Assembly: GCF_022549215.1 (NCBI RefSeq)
Contig: NZ_JAKZFC010000003.1
Coordinates: forward strand, 310,001 to 374,000
DNA length: 64,000 nt
Direction of reading: 5' to 3'
From: Solibacillus palustris
Lineage (GTDB): Bacteria; Bacillota; Bacilli; Bacillales_A; Planococcaceae
Below the pieces are notes generated by a model. The model searched no databases, was not told where the DNA came from, and saw only the letters and a program-made list of their open reading frames with translations. This document shows positions 46,104-55,792 of the stretch, piece by piece. Positions within the stretch are counted from its first letter, which is position 1. The number at the start of each line of letters is the position of its first letter. Made by a program: the position numbers and the translations under genes.

Positions 46104-46258
46104 ATTTATAATTCGCTTTTGGCAATGGTCAGATGTAGAAAGAATGCTAAACACGTCACGTCCTGTGACAACACATTTATAACCAGCTTCATGCTAGTCT
46201 CCATCTTCAGCGTAAAGGGAATGTCCCAGAATTACTTCTCAGGGTATCTCTTTGTCAT
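46104..46258. other. GC-richer non-coding element between ytzB and ytnP
   Basis: No ORF is supported in these 155 bases. On the minus strand there are short stems (CCCTGAGAA with TTCTGGG; GTCACAGGACGTGAC). The composition and small stems are unlike ordinary spacer, and it may be an extragenic repeat or structured RNA. Confidence 0.3.
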
Positions 46259-47122
46259 TTAAAAGATGATTTTTGCTTGTTTTGAACGCTCTAGATGATC
46301 TGTTATTTCTTTACCTGTCGCGTCCCATTGAATCATGCGATAGTAAGCATCATGATAGAAAATAAAGCGGTAGTTATTCGCTAATGCTTCCTTTAAAATC
46401 TTTTCTTTCGCAAACACACTTGTCATTGGATAGTCATCATACGCTAATACCCAAAGCGGGTTTTGGTGGGCATGTGTTGGCATTATATCTGCCATGTGTA
46501 GCGCTACTTCTCCATTTTGCTCAAGGCGAATGACTGCATGTCCATCACTATGACCACCTGTATGGATCATTGTAATGCCAGGCGCGACCTTTAGCTCACC
46601 ATCAAATGGTTTTACTAAATGCTGCACAGGCTCCCAATTTTCCTTCCAGTACGTATTTTTTGAACGCAGATTTGGATGACGCATTTCATCCCATTCAGTT
46701 TGCGTCACGAAAATGTCTGCATTCGGAAATACCGGTACAAGCTGTTCGCCTTGCCATTTCGTTAAGCCCCCTGCATGGTCAAAATGTAAATGTGTCATTA
46801 AAATCGCATCGATATCACCAGGCGTCATGTCGAGTTCGGCTAGGCTTTGTTCGATTGTTGATTCTTCAGAAACACCAAAATTGCGAAGTTGCTTTTCATT
46901 TAACTTCCCAGCACCAACGCCAGAATCGATTAAATAATTTTTACCTTCGTATTGAAGTAGAATCGGCTCACAAGGTAATTCAATTTGATTTAACTCATTC
47001 ACTGGATATTTGCGTGACCACAGTGCTTTTGGCACAACCCCAAACATTGCCCCTCCATCTAGTGATGTGACACCCCCATCTAACCAAGTCAGTGTCATGT
47101 TGTGAAATTCAAAACGATCCAT
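46259..47122 (-). CDS. ytnP: Metallo-beta-lactamase-fold hydrolase YtnP (quorum-quenching lactonase)
   Basis: A 287-residue enzyme. [13 protein letters not shown] holds the HxHxDH metal motif, and GHSDGHAVI is the next ligand region. B. subtilis YtnP degrades acyl-homoserine-lactone-like signals. TTGGGGGATGG lies eight bases before the ATG at 47122; the earlier TTG at 47137 is within the ribosome site. Confidence 0.9.
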   Translation of the reverse strand: MDRFEFHNMTLTWLDGGVTSLDGGAMFGVVPKALWSRKYPVNELNQIELPCEPILLQYEGKNYLIDSGVGAGKLNEKQLRNFGVSEESTIEQSLAELDMTPGDIDAILMTHLHFDHAGGLTKWQGEQLVPVFPNADIFVTQTEWDEMRHPNLRSKNTYWKENWEPVQHLVKPFDGELKVAPGITMIHTGGHSDGHAVIRLEQNGEVALHMADIMPTHAHQNPLWVLAYDDYPMTSVFAKEKILKEALANNYRFIFYHDAYYRMIQWDATGKEITDHLERSKQAKIIF

Positions 47123-47146
47123 TAATCCATCCCCCAAATCATCAAA

Positions 47147-47794
47147 TTATTTTGTTTTAAATTGACATTCTAATCGATAAATCGGCTGACCTTTTTTCGA
47201 GAATTTTTCCTCGTACTCCGTCATGACGTTATCTTCTGGCATGTTTACGTGTAAATCTAATGAAACATAATTTAGAGACATCCCATAAGCGTTCATGCTT
47301 ACTAATGAATATTCAAAAAGACCACGGTTATCCGTTTTAAAATGGATTTCCCCGTTATCGACTAAAACATTTTCATAAAGCTTCAAGAAGTTTTCATGTG
47401 TTAAACGACGTTTCGCATGACGCACTTTTGGCCATGGATCCGAGAAGTTTAAATACACACGGTCTACATCATTTTTAGTAAAGAATTTTTCTAAGTCTTC
47501 ACCATTTACTTTTAGTAGACGCAAATTAGAAGGTTTGTTTGCTGCTTCGATTTTTTCTAATGCACAAACAATAACACTATCAAATAATTCAATTCCGATA
47601 TAATTGATATCTGGATTTTGCTGGGCCATACCTAATACGAATTGCCCTTTTCCTGTTCCTACTTCAATATGTACAGGATTATTGTTGCCAAATACTTCAT
47701 GCCATTTACCTTTATAATCTTCTGGGTTTGGCAAAATCACATTTGGATGTTGTGCAATATATTCTGCCGCCCAAGGTTTATGCTTTAATCTCAC
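47147..47794 (-). CDS. trmB: tRNA (guanine-N7)-methyltransferase
   Basis: A 215-residue SAM methyltransferase that modifies G46 of t[18 protein letters not shown] is the SAM loop, and [18 protein letters not shown] is the TrmB signature. It precedes ytnP by 24 bases on the same strand. Confidence 0.96.
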   Translation of the reverse strand: MRLKHKPWAAEYIAQHPNVILPNPEDYKGKWHEVFGNNNPVHIEVGTGKGQFVLGMAQQNPDINYIGIELFDSVIVCALEKIEAANKPSNLRLLKVNGEDLEKFFTKNDVDRVYLNFSDPWPKVRHAKRRLTHENFLKLYENVLVDNGEIHFKTDNRGLFEYSLVSMNAYGMSLNYVSLDLHVNMPEDNVMTEYEEKFSKKGQPIYRLECQFKTK

Positions 47795-47824
47795 TGATAT
47801 ATCCTCATTTCTTTTGTAACATCC

Positions 47825-47935
47825 TCTACATTATAACATCAATTACGACTTGGCGTAATTGAGTCTGGATTCGGCTTTGAGCTCTCGCAAAGAACTCCTT
47901 TCCGAATCAATGACATCCACCGGAGGCTTTAACTG
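47825..47935. other. Structured intergenic element between trmB and the lipid kinase gene
   Basis: AATTACG/CGTAATT (47833-47850) and GATTCGG/CCGAATC (47868-47907) form nested-size stems around an internally complementary CTTTGAGCTCTCGCAAAGAA segment. GACATCCACCGGAGGC follows. No ORF is supported. It resembles an extragenic repeat or small RNA; a terminator role for the minus strand is also possible. Confidence 0.35.
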
Positions 47936-48856
47936 TTATTTTGCTAATTGCCACGCTTTTTCGATTACCGTAATAGCAATCTTGTTGTTGCTTTCAAGGA
48001 GAAGTTGGTTTTCACCATCTGCATGTGCCATTACGGAGTCGCTAAACTCAAGCTCAAGCGCTGTCGTTTCAAACTGATAAACTTCTTTTAATCGCGTATG
48101 CTTTGCAAAAAATACACTACCAAAGAGGAATAACAATTTCCACTTTGATAAATTCGAAACAACCGTTACTTCTAATTTTCCATCAGATGTATTTGATTTC
48201 GGAGATATATTCATGCCTCCTCCAAAATACGGCTGATTACTAACGGTAGCAAACCATACATTTTGAAATTGCTGCTGATTGCCATTCTGTTTCACGTTTA
48301 ATTGAAACGGTTTAAAGGTAAAAAGTGCATAAATGACAAAATACGGATAACTTAATTTTCCAATACTCCATTTATTTAGCTTTTTCTTTAGCTGTGATTC
48401 ATTAGCCGTGTTCGCTACAAGTGCATCAAAGCCTACACCGAAATTATTAACGAATAATTTTGGTGCTCCATTTATTTGTGCAATACCATAATCATGCACT
48501 GTCGTTTCAATAGTAGCAACAAACTGCTCAAGTTGTTGTACATTTGCAAAAACTGTATAGCCTCGTGCAAAATCATTACCCGAGCCTGCTGCAATTGCCC
48601 CAATATATACATTTTCTACATTTGCCGCGCCGTTTAACACTTCATGTACCGTTCCATCCCCACCAATTGCAACGATACATACCGGTAGCTCTTTTGTTGC
48701 AAGCTTTGCAATGTCCTGTGCGAGAATAAATGTGTGCCCCACGTACTGTGTTTCATGCAGTTCATACGGAAACGAGAGCTGCTGATTAAACTGCAACCAA
48801 CGTTTTTTGGCACGTCCATTCCCAGCATTCGGATTTAAAATAAAATGAACACGCAT
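47936..48856 (-). CDS. Diacylglycerol-kinase-family lipid kinase
   Basis: A 306-residue protein with FILNPNAGNGRAKKRW and IGGDGTVHEVLNGA, the DgkB/YegS nucleotide-binding motifs, and SGNDFARG as the substrate region. It probably phosphorylates diacylglycerol or a related lipid. It overlaps nothing and follows the NERD-like gene by two bases. Confidence 0.88.
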   Translation of the reverse strand: MRVHFILNPNAGNGRAKKRWLQFNQQLSFPYELHETQYVGHTFILAQDIAKLATKELPVCIVAIGGDGTVHEVLNGAANVENVYIGAIAAGSGNDFARGYTVFANVQQLEQFVATIETTVHDYGIAQINGAPKLFVNNFGVGFDALVANTANESQLKKKLNKWSIGKLSYPYFVIYALFTFKPFQLNVKQNGNQQQFQNVWFATVSNQPYFGGGMNISPKSNTSDGKLEVTVVSNLSKWKLLFLFGSVFFAKHTRLKEVYQFETTALELEFSDSVMAHADGENQLLLESNNKIAITVIEKAWQLAK

Positions 48857-48858
48857 GG

Positions 48859-49869
48859 CTAGTTTTCCTTATTTTCTGTACTTTCTGTATTCCAAATATC
48901 ACGGTGGAAGGACGTCGTTTGAACATTATTTAAAATAGATTGTGCCGCGCGTATTTGCATATGCTTCATTGGGGAAACTGAGCGTCTTAATTGCTCCATC
49001 CACTCAGGAAACTTACGCTTGTCTACTAATTGCGTACCATACATTGTACCCGGATAATCGATATATCCATTACGTGTTAACAATACTTTTTTAATCGACA
49101 TTTCAATTCCACTTTGGATAAACATTTGCTCCAGTAACTTTTCCATACGATTCAATTGAATTAAAGGGCTTAATACTTTTTTGTCATTTTTGCCAACCTT
49201 CTTCATCCAAAAACGCTCACTATTTGCAATATAAACTGCCTGTTCTTCTTGTTCAAGGACTGTAATACATAAGCATTCTGTTGGCGTTAAAATAATTATA
49301 TCCAGTTCAATCGGTGCCTTTTTCACACGAATTATCGGATAATAAAAAATCAAATAATTATCTGGTAATGTTTGTAACATCGCCCGAAGCAATGTATCAC
49401 GCATATATTTCGGATCAACATATGATCTTTCACGTAACGTTGAGCTCGCCCATTTCATTTGAAAATGGAAAAATTGATCAATAAACATCTTTTTTAATTC
49501 TTCTATTGTATTGGGCTCATAAATAATATTTGGTTCAAAAATTAATGTTGTATCTTCTTCTGGAATTTGATCTTCAACAGCCCACTCACCCGAGATATTC
49601 ACTGTTTCTATTTCTTCACTTTCTTGTACTATAACTTTTTCTTTTTTACTAAACGGAAAGAATTTTTGAAAAAATGTTCGGCCTTTTTCTTCCTGCAGTA
49701 AGGCATCTTCATCAATATGTTCCCATCGTTCGATTACTTCACCTGTTTGCCATTGTTGCCTCACACGTTCCCACTGATTTTGTTTTAAACGAATAAACTG
49801 TGTCGGGTAACGCGACAAATCATTTTGATAGCGTGAAATATAATCTTGAAGTTTAACTAATTGAGCCAT
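48859..49869 (-). CDS. Hypothetical protein with NERD-like core
   Basis: A 336-residue soluble protein starting MAQLVKLQDYISRYQNDLSR. The core IELDIIILTPTECLCITVLE followed by a Trp-containing strand resembles a NERD (nuclease-related) domain, but the usual catalytic Asp-Glu-Lys set is not clear. The N-terminal third is charged and helical. It is cotranscribed with the lipid kinase gene. Confidence 0.55.
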   Translation of the reverse strand: MAQLVKLQDYISRYQNDLSRYPTQFIRLKQNQWERVRQQWQTGEVIERWEHIDEDALLQEEKGRTFFQKFFPFSKKEKVIVQESEEIETVNISGEWAVEDQIPEEDTTLIFEPNIIYEPNTIEELKKMFIDQFFHFQMKWASSTLRERSYVDPKYMRDTLLRAMLQTLPDNYLIFYYPIIRVKKAPIELDIIILTPTECLCITVLEQEEQAVYIANSERFWMKKVGKNDKKVLSPLIQLNRMEKLLEQMFIQSGIEMSIKKVLLTRNGYIDYPGTMYGTQLVDKRKFPEWMEQLRRSVSPMKHMQIRAAQSILNNVQTTSFHRDIWNTESTENKEN

Positions 49870-49938
49870 TGTATCGTCTCCTAAATTGTAACCTTATGTT
49901 CATTAAGTTATATTTTACAGGTATTTGACAAAAAAAAA

Positions 49939-49966
49939 TAGCAGATTGCGTGATTGCAACCTGCTA
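49939..49966 (-). terminator. dat terminator
   Basis: TAGCAGGTTGC pairs with GCAATCTGCTA, with one mismatch, and is followed by eight T on the minus strand. Confidence 0.9.
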
Positions 49967-49985
49967 GCACCTTTTTCAAGTCTTA

Positions 49986-50837
49986 TTATGCATTAATGCC
50001 TTTAGGAATCTTTGTTTCAAATTGGGCTTGTAATTTGCGTGTCCATTCGCCCGGCGTACCATTTCCAATTGCCTTGCCATCTATGTCAATGATTGGTGTA
50101 ACTTCAGAAGTTGTTGATGAAACAATTGCTTCATCCATTGCCAATAACTGCTCTTTTGTCATTGCTTCTTCCTTAACAGACATACCGATTTCAGTTGCAC
50201 ATGTTAAAAGTACTTGGCGTGTAATACCATTTAAAATTAAATTATTTGCTGGATGCGTGTATAATACTCCATCTTTTATACCGTAAATATTTGAAGATGA
50301 TCCTTCTGTAATCGTTTCACCGCGGTGTAAAATCGCTTCGTAGCAACCTTTTTCATGTGCTTCTTGTTTTGCAAGCACTGCACCTAATAAATTTAATGAT
50401 TTAATGTCGCAACGTAACCAGCGGATATCTTCAACAAATGTCGCTTTTACGCCATTTTCAAAGTTTGCCACTGGACGTGGATTTTCTTTTGTATTCCCCG
50501 TAATTACCGGTTTTACGTCATCTCCAGGGAAAATGTGATTTCGTGGGCAAGCACCACGCGTAATTTGGAAGTATACATGACCAGTGTCGACATTATTAGC
50601 TTCTACTAACTGATGTAATAATTGATGTAACTTATCTTTTGTATACGGAATTGCAATACGAATTTTTTCTGCACTCGCATAAAAACGATCAATATGCTCA
50701 GTAGCTGTGAATAATTCACCATTATATACTTTTACTACTTCATATACACCATCACCAAATTGGTAACCTCGGTCTTCCTTATCAATTACTATTTCATCAT
50801 TTTTCACGATTTGATCATTTAATAAACTATAGCTCAT
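49986..50837 (-). CDS. dat: D-amino-acid aminotransferase
   Basis: A 283-residue class IV PLP enzyme giving D-Glu and D-Ala for the cell wall. DIKSLNLLGAVLAKQEA contains the PLP lysine region (CDIKSLNLL), and TEGSSSNIY is the phosphate loop. AGGTGG fits the ATG at 50837; the upstream GTG at 50849 is inside it. It is the second gene after pepV. Confidence 0.93.
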   Translation of the reverse strand: MSYSLLNDQIVKNDEIVIDKEDRGYQFGDGVYEVVKVYNGELFTATEHIDRFYASAEKIRIAIPYTKDKLHQLLHQLVEANNVDTGHVYFQITRGACPRNHIFPGDDVKPVITGNTKENPRPVANFENGVKATFVEDIRWLRCDIKSLNLLGAVLAKQEAHEKGCYEAILHRGETITEGSSSNIYGIKDGVLYTHPANNLILNGITRQVLLTCATEIGMSVKEEAMTKEQLLAMDEAIVSSTTSEVTPIIDIDGKAIGNGTPGEWTRKLQAQFETKIPKGINA

Positions 50838-50860
50838 TAATTTTACCACCTTTTATTTAA

Positions 50861-52255
50861 TTATTTCGTTGCTAATTTTACAATAGCCTCCGCATAAATT
50901 GCAGCAGCCTTTACTAAATTTTCTACTACAACAAACTCATTTGCTTGGTGTGCTACATCTGGTTCACCAGGGAATAACATCCCAAACGCCACACCTTTTT
51001 TCATAACACGCGCATACGTACCGCCACCTGTAGATAGTGGTTTGCGGAAATCCCCGCTATATTTGCGATACACTTCCATTAATGTTTGTACAAGCTCATC
51101 ATCCTCACTTACATAGTGTGGCTTTGAATTACCCGCTACATCTAATGTAAATGCTTCTTGCTGCAACAAACCTTGCGCTTCTGTCATTTTTTCTTCAAAT
51201 GGATAAGTAACAGAGTATCGCATGCTTACTTCAATGACTGCACCATTTTCAGTGAATGACACAATACCTGGATTTAATGTAGTTGAGCCTGACATATCAT
51301 CTTCAAAGTTTAGCTGTAGCGCTGAACCATAGCAATCCTCGTCAAATAGCTTGACTGTAAAATCAACAAATGCCTTCGCTTCTGTTGTTGTCACAACGCT
51401 TTGTATAAACTTCGCTAAATACACCGCTGCGTTTCGTCCTTTTTCTGGCTCCATCGCATGCGCTGATTTACCTTTAATCGTAATTATAATCGTATCGCCC
51501 TGTTCAATGAAAGAGCCTTCAACATTATTTTTTTCTAAAAATGCTTGAAAATTCCCATTTGAGTTAGCATCAATATATTTTAGCATGGCCACTGCTTCAT
51601 CTGGCACCATATTTATACGACTACCTGCTCTAAATGAAATAAGCTGTTCATTTGCTGACGGCTTTTCTTTGCCCGCGAATACTAAATGCGCAATGCCTTT
51701 TTCTGCATTAATCAGCGGGAAATCCGCATCTGGTGCAAATCCAAGTGTCGGCATCTCTTCTTTCTCAAAATAGCGGTCCACACATCGGAAGCCGCTTTCT
51801 TCATCTGTACCGATAATCATACGCACACGCTTGTTTAATTCAATTCCCTCGTCTTGAATCATCTTCATTGCGAGCCATGCTGCTATCGTTGGTCCCTTAT
51901 CATCAATCGCACCACGGCCATATAGCTTTCCATCGGCAACTTGCCCTGCAAATGGTGGGTAGGTCCATGTACTGGAATCACCAGCCGGTACAACATCTAC
52001 GTGGCAAAGGACCCCGATTAACTCGTCCCCTTCGCCCATTTCAATATGTCCCGCCATATGATCAACATCTTTTGTTTTCATGCCTTGTTGCTGTCCTTTA
52101 GCAAGCATAAAATCCAGTGCCGCACGAGGCCCCGGTCCAAACGGCATCTCGTTAGACGTATGCTGCTCATCTAAAATACTTTCAATTTGAATTAGTTGCT
52201 GTAATTCATTTATAAGTTCCTCTTGTCTCGCCTCGGCAATTTTTAGCCAGTTCAT
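50861..52255 (-). CDS. pepV: Dipeptidase PepV (M20 family)
   Basis: A 464-residue zinc dipeptidase. CHVDVVPAGD and GRGAIDDKGP carry zinc ligands, and GTDEESGFRC holds the catalytic Glu. It cleaves dipeptides including D-Ala-D-Ala. GAGGTG fits the ATG at 52255; the open frame begins one codon earlier at a TTG. In B. subtilis pepV and dat are also adjacent. Confidence 0.93.
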   Translation of the reverse strand: MNWLKIAEARQEELINELQQLIQIESILDEQHTSNEMPFGPGPRAALDFMLAKGQQQGMKTKDVDHMAGHIEMGEGDELIGVLCHVDVVPAGDSSTWTYPPFAGQVADGKLYGRGAIDDKGPTIAAWLAMKMIQDEGIELNKRVRMIIGTDEESGFRCVDRYFEKEEMPTLGFAPDADFPLINAEKGIAHLVFAGKEKPSANEQLISFRAGSRINMVPDEAVAMLKYIDANSNGNFQAFLEKNNVEGSFIEQGDTIIITIKGKSAHAMEPEKGRNAAVYLAKFIQSVVTTTEAKAFVDFTVKLFDEDCYGSALQLNFEDDMSGSTTLNPGIVSFTENGAVIEVSMRYSVTYPFEEKMTEAQGLLQQEAFTLDVAGNSKPHYVSEDDELVQTLMEVYRKYSGDFRKPLSTGGGTYARVMKKGVAFGMLFPGEPDVAHQANEFVVVENLVKAAAIYAEAIVKLATK

Positions 52256-52391
52256 CAAAGCACCTCATTACTAATTTATGGATTTTCACAAAATGTCAAA
52301 ATACTTTTATATTTCCTATGTATCATACTACTTAAAACATTCACGAGTCCATTACTCCGATGCATATAAAGCTTATCATTTCGGAACATTA

Positions 52392-52422
52392 AAAAAGATT
52401 AAGCACCGTAAATGCTCAATCC
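52392..52422 (-). terminator. mupG operon terminator
   Basis: GATTGAGCA pairs with TGCTTAATC (one G-T) on the minus strand, followed by TTTTTT. A second, weaker hairpin lies at 52465-52500. Confidence 0.75.
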
Positions 52423-52501
52423 CTTTGATTTTATGAGCTGTCCTCCATCCTTGACGCAAAAAGAGTGTACAAGAAGTAATTCTCGCACACCCTCTCTATT
52501 A

Positions 52502-53584
52502 TTATTTTACAAAACCAAACGATTGCCACGGCTTAATATGTTGGAGTAGAAATTTTTCCTCCTCAACTATTGTTCCAACAATAGATGCTGTCCCTTCATT
52601 CGGCATTTCTTTTAAGACAATTTGCAGCTCGCCTTTATAGCGAACATCCTCATTGTTATCGATTGTTACATCGCCCATTTGTAATGGTCGAACCGTATGC
52701 GCTGGAAAGTCTTCCTGCTTAAATTTTACACGTGATTGTGTGCTACGAATCATATATTCTGACACATCGCCACGATTAAAATGGTATTCATCAAACACAA
52801 TTGTTTCCTCGATCGGTGTGATACCTGTTGCAGGTTGGACTTGCAGCTCTAGTTTTTGACGATTTAATTTACCAAGCGCTTGTAGCTCTTGCTCTGAGGC
52901 AAACATATTGCCAATAATCAAATCATCAATTAAACCGGTATTCCACAAATCCTTTGCCTGTACCGTAATTGGTAAATGGCGGTGTTCCTCCAACGTTGGC
53001 AGGCCATGCAACGTCTCTTCCCACGGCCCAAACTTCCCGTGTTGTGAACTAATCATCGCAGCTGTTCGAATATTATGTGCTTTAAATAGTTGCGATGTTG
53101 CTAAAAAGTGCTGACGAGAAAGTGCTGTATATTTTCTTGGATAAAAATTATGACAGCCTAGTAAATTGTCTCGATTTGCTTCATAAGACAAAATTGTTTC
53201 AACATATTTCGTGCCGTTACTAATATTCAATTCTACTTTAATATTACTCGCATCAAGAGACATAAACGCCTCTTCTTGTCCGCTAAAGCCCATATCCAGA
53301 CGTAAAGCTGATACATGAAAGTGCTCTTTAAAATAACCGACATCGCGATACGTTTTTCCTAATTCCTCAAATACGGATGGCGCGATATCTGTGGAAATAT
53401 CAAAGCCTAAGTTTTTTGCAAATGCATTGACTTGCTGTAGTTTGTTCAATTCTTGTTCATTTGTTATTGACATTAAGCAGGTGAACATTCGATCAAAACC
53501 GTTTTGATGTGCAAGCTGAATGTAGTCCTGTAGCTCCTGTACTGTGCTATGCTGTGGATAAACAGCAATTCCAAGTCTTCTCAT
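52502..53584 (-). CDS. mupG: 6-phospho-N-acetylmuramidase MupG (DUF871)
   Basis: A 361-residue protein with MRRLGIAVYPQHSTVQELQD and IAPSVFEELG, matching MupG/DUF871. MupG hydrolyses MurNAc-6-P-GlcNAc, made during import of peptidoglycan fragments, to MurNAc-6-P and GlcNAc. CGGAGGG fits the ATG at 53584. Last gene of the EIIB-EIIA-EIIC-mupG unit. No MurQ etherase gene is nearby. Confidence 0.9.
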   Translation of the reverse strand: MRRLGIAVYPQHSTVQELQDYIQLAHQNGFDRMFTCLMSITNEQELNKLQQVNAFAKNLGFDISTDIAPSVFEELGKTYRDVGYFKEHFHVSALRLDMGFSGQEEAFMSLDASNIKVELNISNGTKYVETILSYEANRDNLLGCHNFYPRKYTALSRQHFLATSQLFKAHNIRTAAMISSQHGKFGPWEETLHGLPTLEEHRHLPITVQAKDLWNTGLIDDLIIGNMFASEQELQALGKLNRQKLELQVQPATGITPIEETIVFDEYHFNRGDVSEYMIRSTQSRVKFKQEDFPAHTVRPLQMGDVTIDNNEDVRYKGELQIVLKEMPNEGTASIVGTIVEEEKFLLQHIKPWQSFGFVK

Positions 53585-53601
53585 TGCAATCCCTCCGTGC
53601 A

Positions 53602-54873
53602 CTAATCCACTTTTTGCTCGCTATTTTTCACTGCCATACGATTCGCCATTGCGATAAATGGTAAATAGATTAACACGGAAATAACGATGAGCACTAAACT
53701 TAATACCGCGCCACTCCAATGCTGCGTTACTAACAAACCGTTTAAAACTGGAGGTATAGTCCAAGGCGCGACAACTGTTGCTACAGGCACTAGCCCTAAT
53801 TTTGTAACGAAATAAGCAATCGATACATTGACCATCGGCGTTAAAATAAACGGAATAAATAAAATTGGATTTAATACAATCGGAAGTCCGAATAGTAACG
53901 GTTCATTAATATTGAAAAGACCTGGTGCTGCGGAGAGCTTTCCGACCGTACTGTATTGTTTGTTCTTTCTTGCAAATATGAATATTGCGATAATTAAGGC
54001 GATTGTCGTTCCTGAACCACCCATATTAACGAATGCATCAAAGAATGGTTTGTTAATAATATAAGGTGCTGCTTCTCCCGCTTGTAGTGCTGTTACGTTC
54101 TTTGCAATCGCGTCTGCATTAATTGTTTGCATGAACGGGTCAATAATATTTGCACCGTGCACACCTAATGTCCATAAAAACGCTGGAATAAATGCAAGGA
54201 TTAATCCTGCTGTCCAAGTATTCGTTAAGCCCATGAACGGCTCTTGCACCGCTGCATAAAATGACCCAATAATATCTGGCATTTCTAAAGTTACTGTAAT
54301 AATTGTTCGAACAAGAGCAAAAATACTAATTGTAATAATTACTGGTAATAATGATGCAAATGATTTCGATACTGCTGGTGGTACACCATCTGGCATTTTA
54401 ATTAACAGTTTGCTATTTCCAGATAACCGACAAAACAACTCAGAAGCTAGTAAAGAGATAATAATGGCAATAAATATTCCGCCTGTACCTGTTGTTAAGC
54501 CTGTTAATCCACCTTCACCGAATGTACCAAATGTCATGTATGCGGCAAGTCCCATTACCCCTGCTGCTAAGCTATCTTTACCATACCCCTTCGCCAAATT
54601 ATAAGCGATTGTAAATGCAAGTAAAATGGACATCATTGCGAAGGTAGCGCTCCAAACATTTCCACCCCATTGCTTCCAATTGCCATCTCCAAACACGGCA
54701 TTCATCATGTTTTGATACAAATCAATTGGTAAATTATTAACTAATACTGCGAGTGAACCTGCAATTGTCAGCGGCATAATCGCGATAAAGCCATCACGGA
54801 CTGCAATTAAATGACGCTGATTTCCAATTCTTGCTGCTACTGGCACAAATTTTTCTTCTAAAAATTTGAACAT
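53602..54873 (-). CDS. PTS EIIC, Lac/cellobiose (lichenan) family
   Basis: A 423-residue membrane transporter with the opening FLEEKFVPVAARIGNQRHL and about eight to ten membrane segments. PLLFGLPIVLNPI is a conserved EIIC-Lac motif region. It should carry a beta-linked disaccharide and hand phosphate to it. It overlaps the mupG frame's open reading part and lies between EIIA and mupG. Confidence 0.92.
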   Translation of the reverse strand: MFKFLEEKFVPVAARIGNQRHLIAVRDGFIAIMPLTIAGSLAVLVNNLPIDLYQNMMNAVFGDGNWKQWGGNVWSATFAMMSILLAFTIAYNLAKGYGKDSLAAGVMGLAAYMTFGTFGEGGLTGLTTGTGGIFIAIIISLLASELFCRLSGNSKLLIKMPDGVPPAVSKSFASLLPVIITISIFALVRTIITVTLEMPDIIGSFYAAVQEPFMGLTNTWTAGLILAFIPAFLWTLGVHGANIIDPFMQTINADAIAKNVTALQAGEAAPYIINKPFFDAFVNMGGSGTTIALIIAIFIFARKNKQYSTVGKLSAAPGLFNINEPLLFGLPIVLNPILFIPFILTPMVNVSIAYFVTKLGLVPVATVVAPWTIPPVLNGLLVTQHWSGAVLSLVLIVISVLIYLPFIAMANRMAVKNSEQKVD

Positions 54874-54913
54874 AACAACCCAACCCCTTTACTTTTATAA
54901 GATGCATCTAAAA

Positions 54914-55246
54914 CTAGATGGTATTTCCCCCTAGACGTTCGTAAAGTTCAACCATTTCAATTGCTAAATCTCTAAATGTAATCGCATTCATCAAATGGTC
55001 TTGCGCATGAATTAATAGCATTGTCAGTTCGATTTTTTCCCCACTCGCTTCTTTTGTCAGTAACCCCGTTTGCGAATGATGGGCATTGATTAGCGCTTCA
55101 TTTGCCAAATTTATTTTTTCTTTTGCCTCATTAATCTTGCCTGTTTTGGCAAGCTTCAATGCTTCCATACATTCACTTTTCGTATTTCCACTATGCACAA
55201 TTAACCCCATCACTGCTTGTAACATATCGTTTTGATCCACGGTCAA
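54914..55246 (-). CDS. PTS EIIA, Lac/cellobiose family
   Basis: A 110-residue all-helical EIIA. The phosphorylated His is in LLIHAQDHLMNAI, within the conserved HAQDHLM. It passes phosphate from HPr to EIIB. It lies 8 bases after EIIB. Confidence 0.93.
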   Translation of the reverse strand: MTVDQNDMLQAVMGLIVHSGNTKSECMEALKLAKTGKINEAKEKINLANEALINAHHSQTGLLTKEASGEKIELTMLLIHAQDHLMNAITFRDLAIEMVELYERLGGNTI

Positions 55247-55254
55247 ATCCCCTT

Positions 55255-55566
55255 CTATCCAATAAGCTTTAATGCGTGATTTAATACATTGTCACCATTC
55301 ATCATGCCGTAATCGACCATCGCAATTGTATCAATCGGAATGTTGTGGTCCCTATACTTCTCTTCAAATGTAGATTTTAAATAACGAACTTGAGGACCTA
55401 GCAATAATACGTGTACATCCTCATTTGCTAAAACTTTATCTACTTCATTTTCAGCAACTGCAAAAATATGTGCATCCACATTTTTCTCCTGTGCTACTTT
55501 TTGCATTTTTGAAACAAGTAAACTAGTACTCATACCAGCTACACAAACTAACATAATATTCTTCAT
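55255..55566 (-). CDS. PTS EIIB, Lac/cellobiose family
   Basis: A 103-residue EIIB starting MKNIMLVCVAGMSTSLLV. Cys8 is the phosphorylation site. First gene of its operon, with dre-like operator sites upstream. Confidence 0.93.
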   Translation of the reverse strand: MKNIMLVCVAGMSTSLLVSKMQKVAQEKNVDAHIFAVAENEVDKVLANEDVHVLLLGPQVRYLKSTFEEKYRDHNIPIDTIAMVDYGMMNGDNVLNHALKLIG

Positions 55567-55641
55567 TTAGCACACCCCTATTTTAATTATTGTTCTCTGA
55601 TTTCGACTCATGAAATCGCTTTCTTAAAAAGAGAATAGCAT

Positions 55642-55657
55642 CTGTCGGTCTATACCA
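55642..55657 (-). promoter_or_regulatory. dre-like NagR site just downstream of the EIIB promoter
   Basis: On the minus strand the sequence reads TGTGGTATAGACCGAC. Its core TGGTATAGAC equals that of the nagA dre site. A TATATT -10 box with TTAATG 16 bp upstream precedes it, so a bound repressor would overlap the transcription start, as at nagA. Confidence 0.65.
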
Positions 55658-55749
55658 CAATATAATTTTTACATTGCTTTCATTAATTACCATTAAATTA
55701 AAATGCCGGTCTATCGCAGTATTCCAGTGAAAATCACCTTTCCATAACA

Positions 55750-55765
55750 ACTGGTATAGTCCAGA
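55750..55765 (+). promoter_or_regulatory. Second, weaker dre-like site upstream of EIIB
   Basis: ACTGGTATAGTCCAGA matches the dre consensus at 11 of 16 positions, including TGGTATAG. It also forms a small palindrome. It lies about 100 bp upstream of the first site. Confidence 0.4.
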
Positions 55766-55792
55766 AAAATTCGCAAATTTTTTTATGAATAT

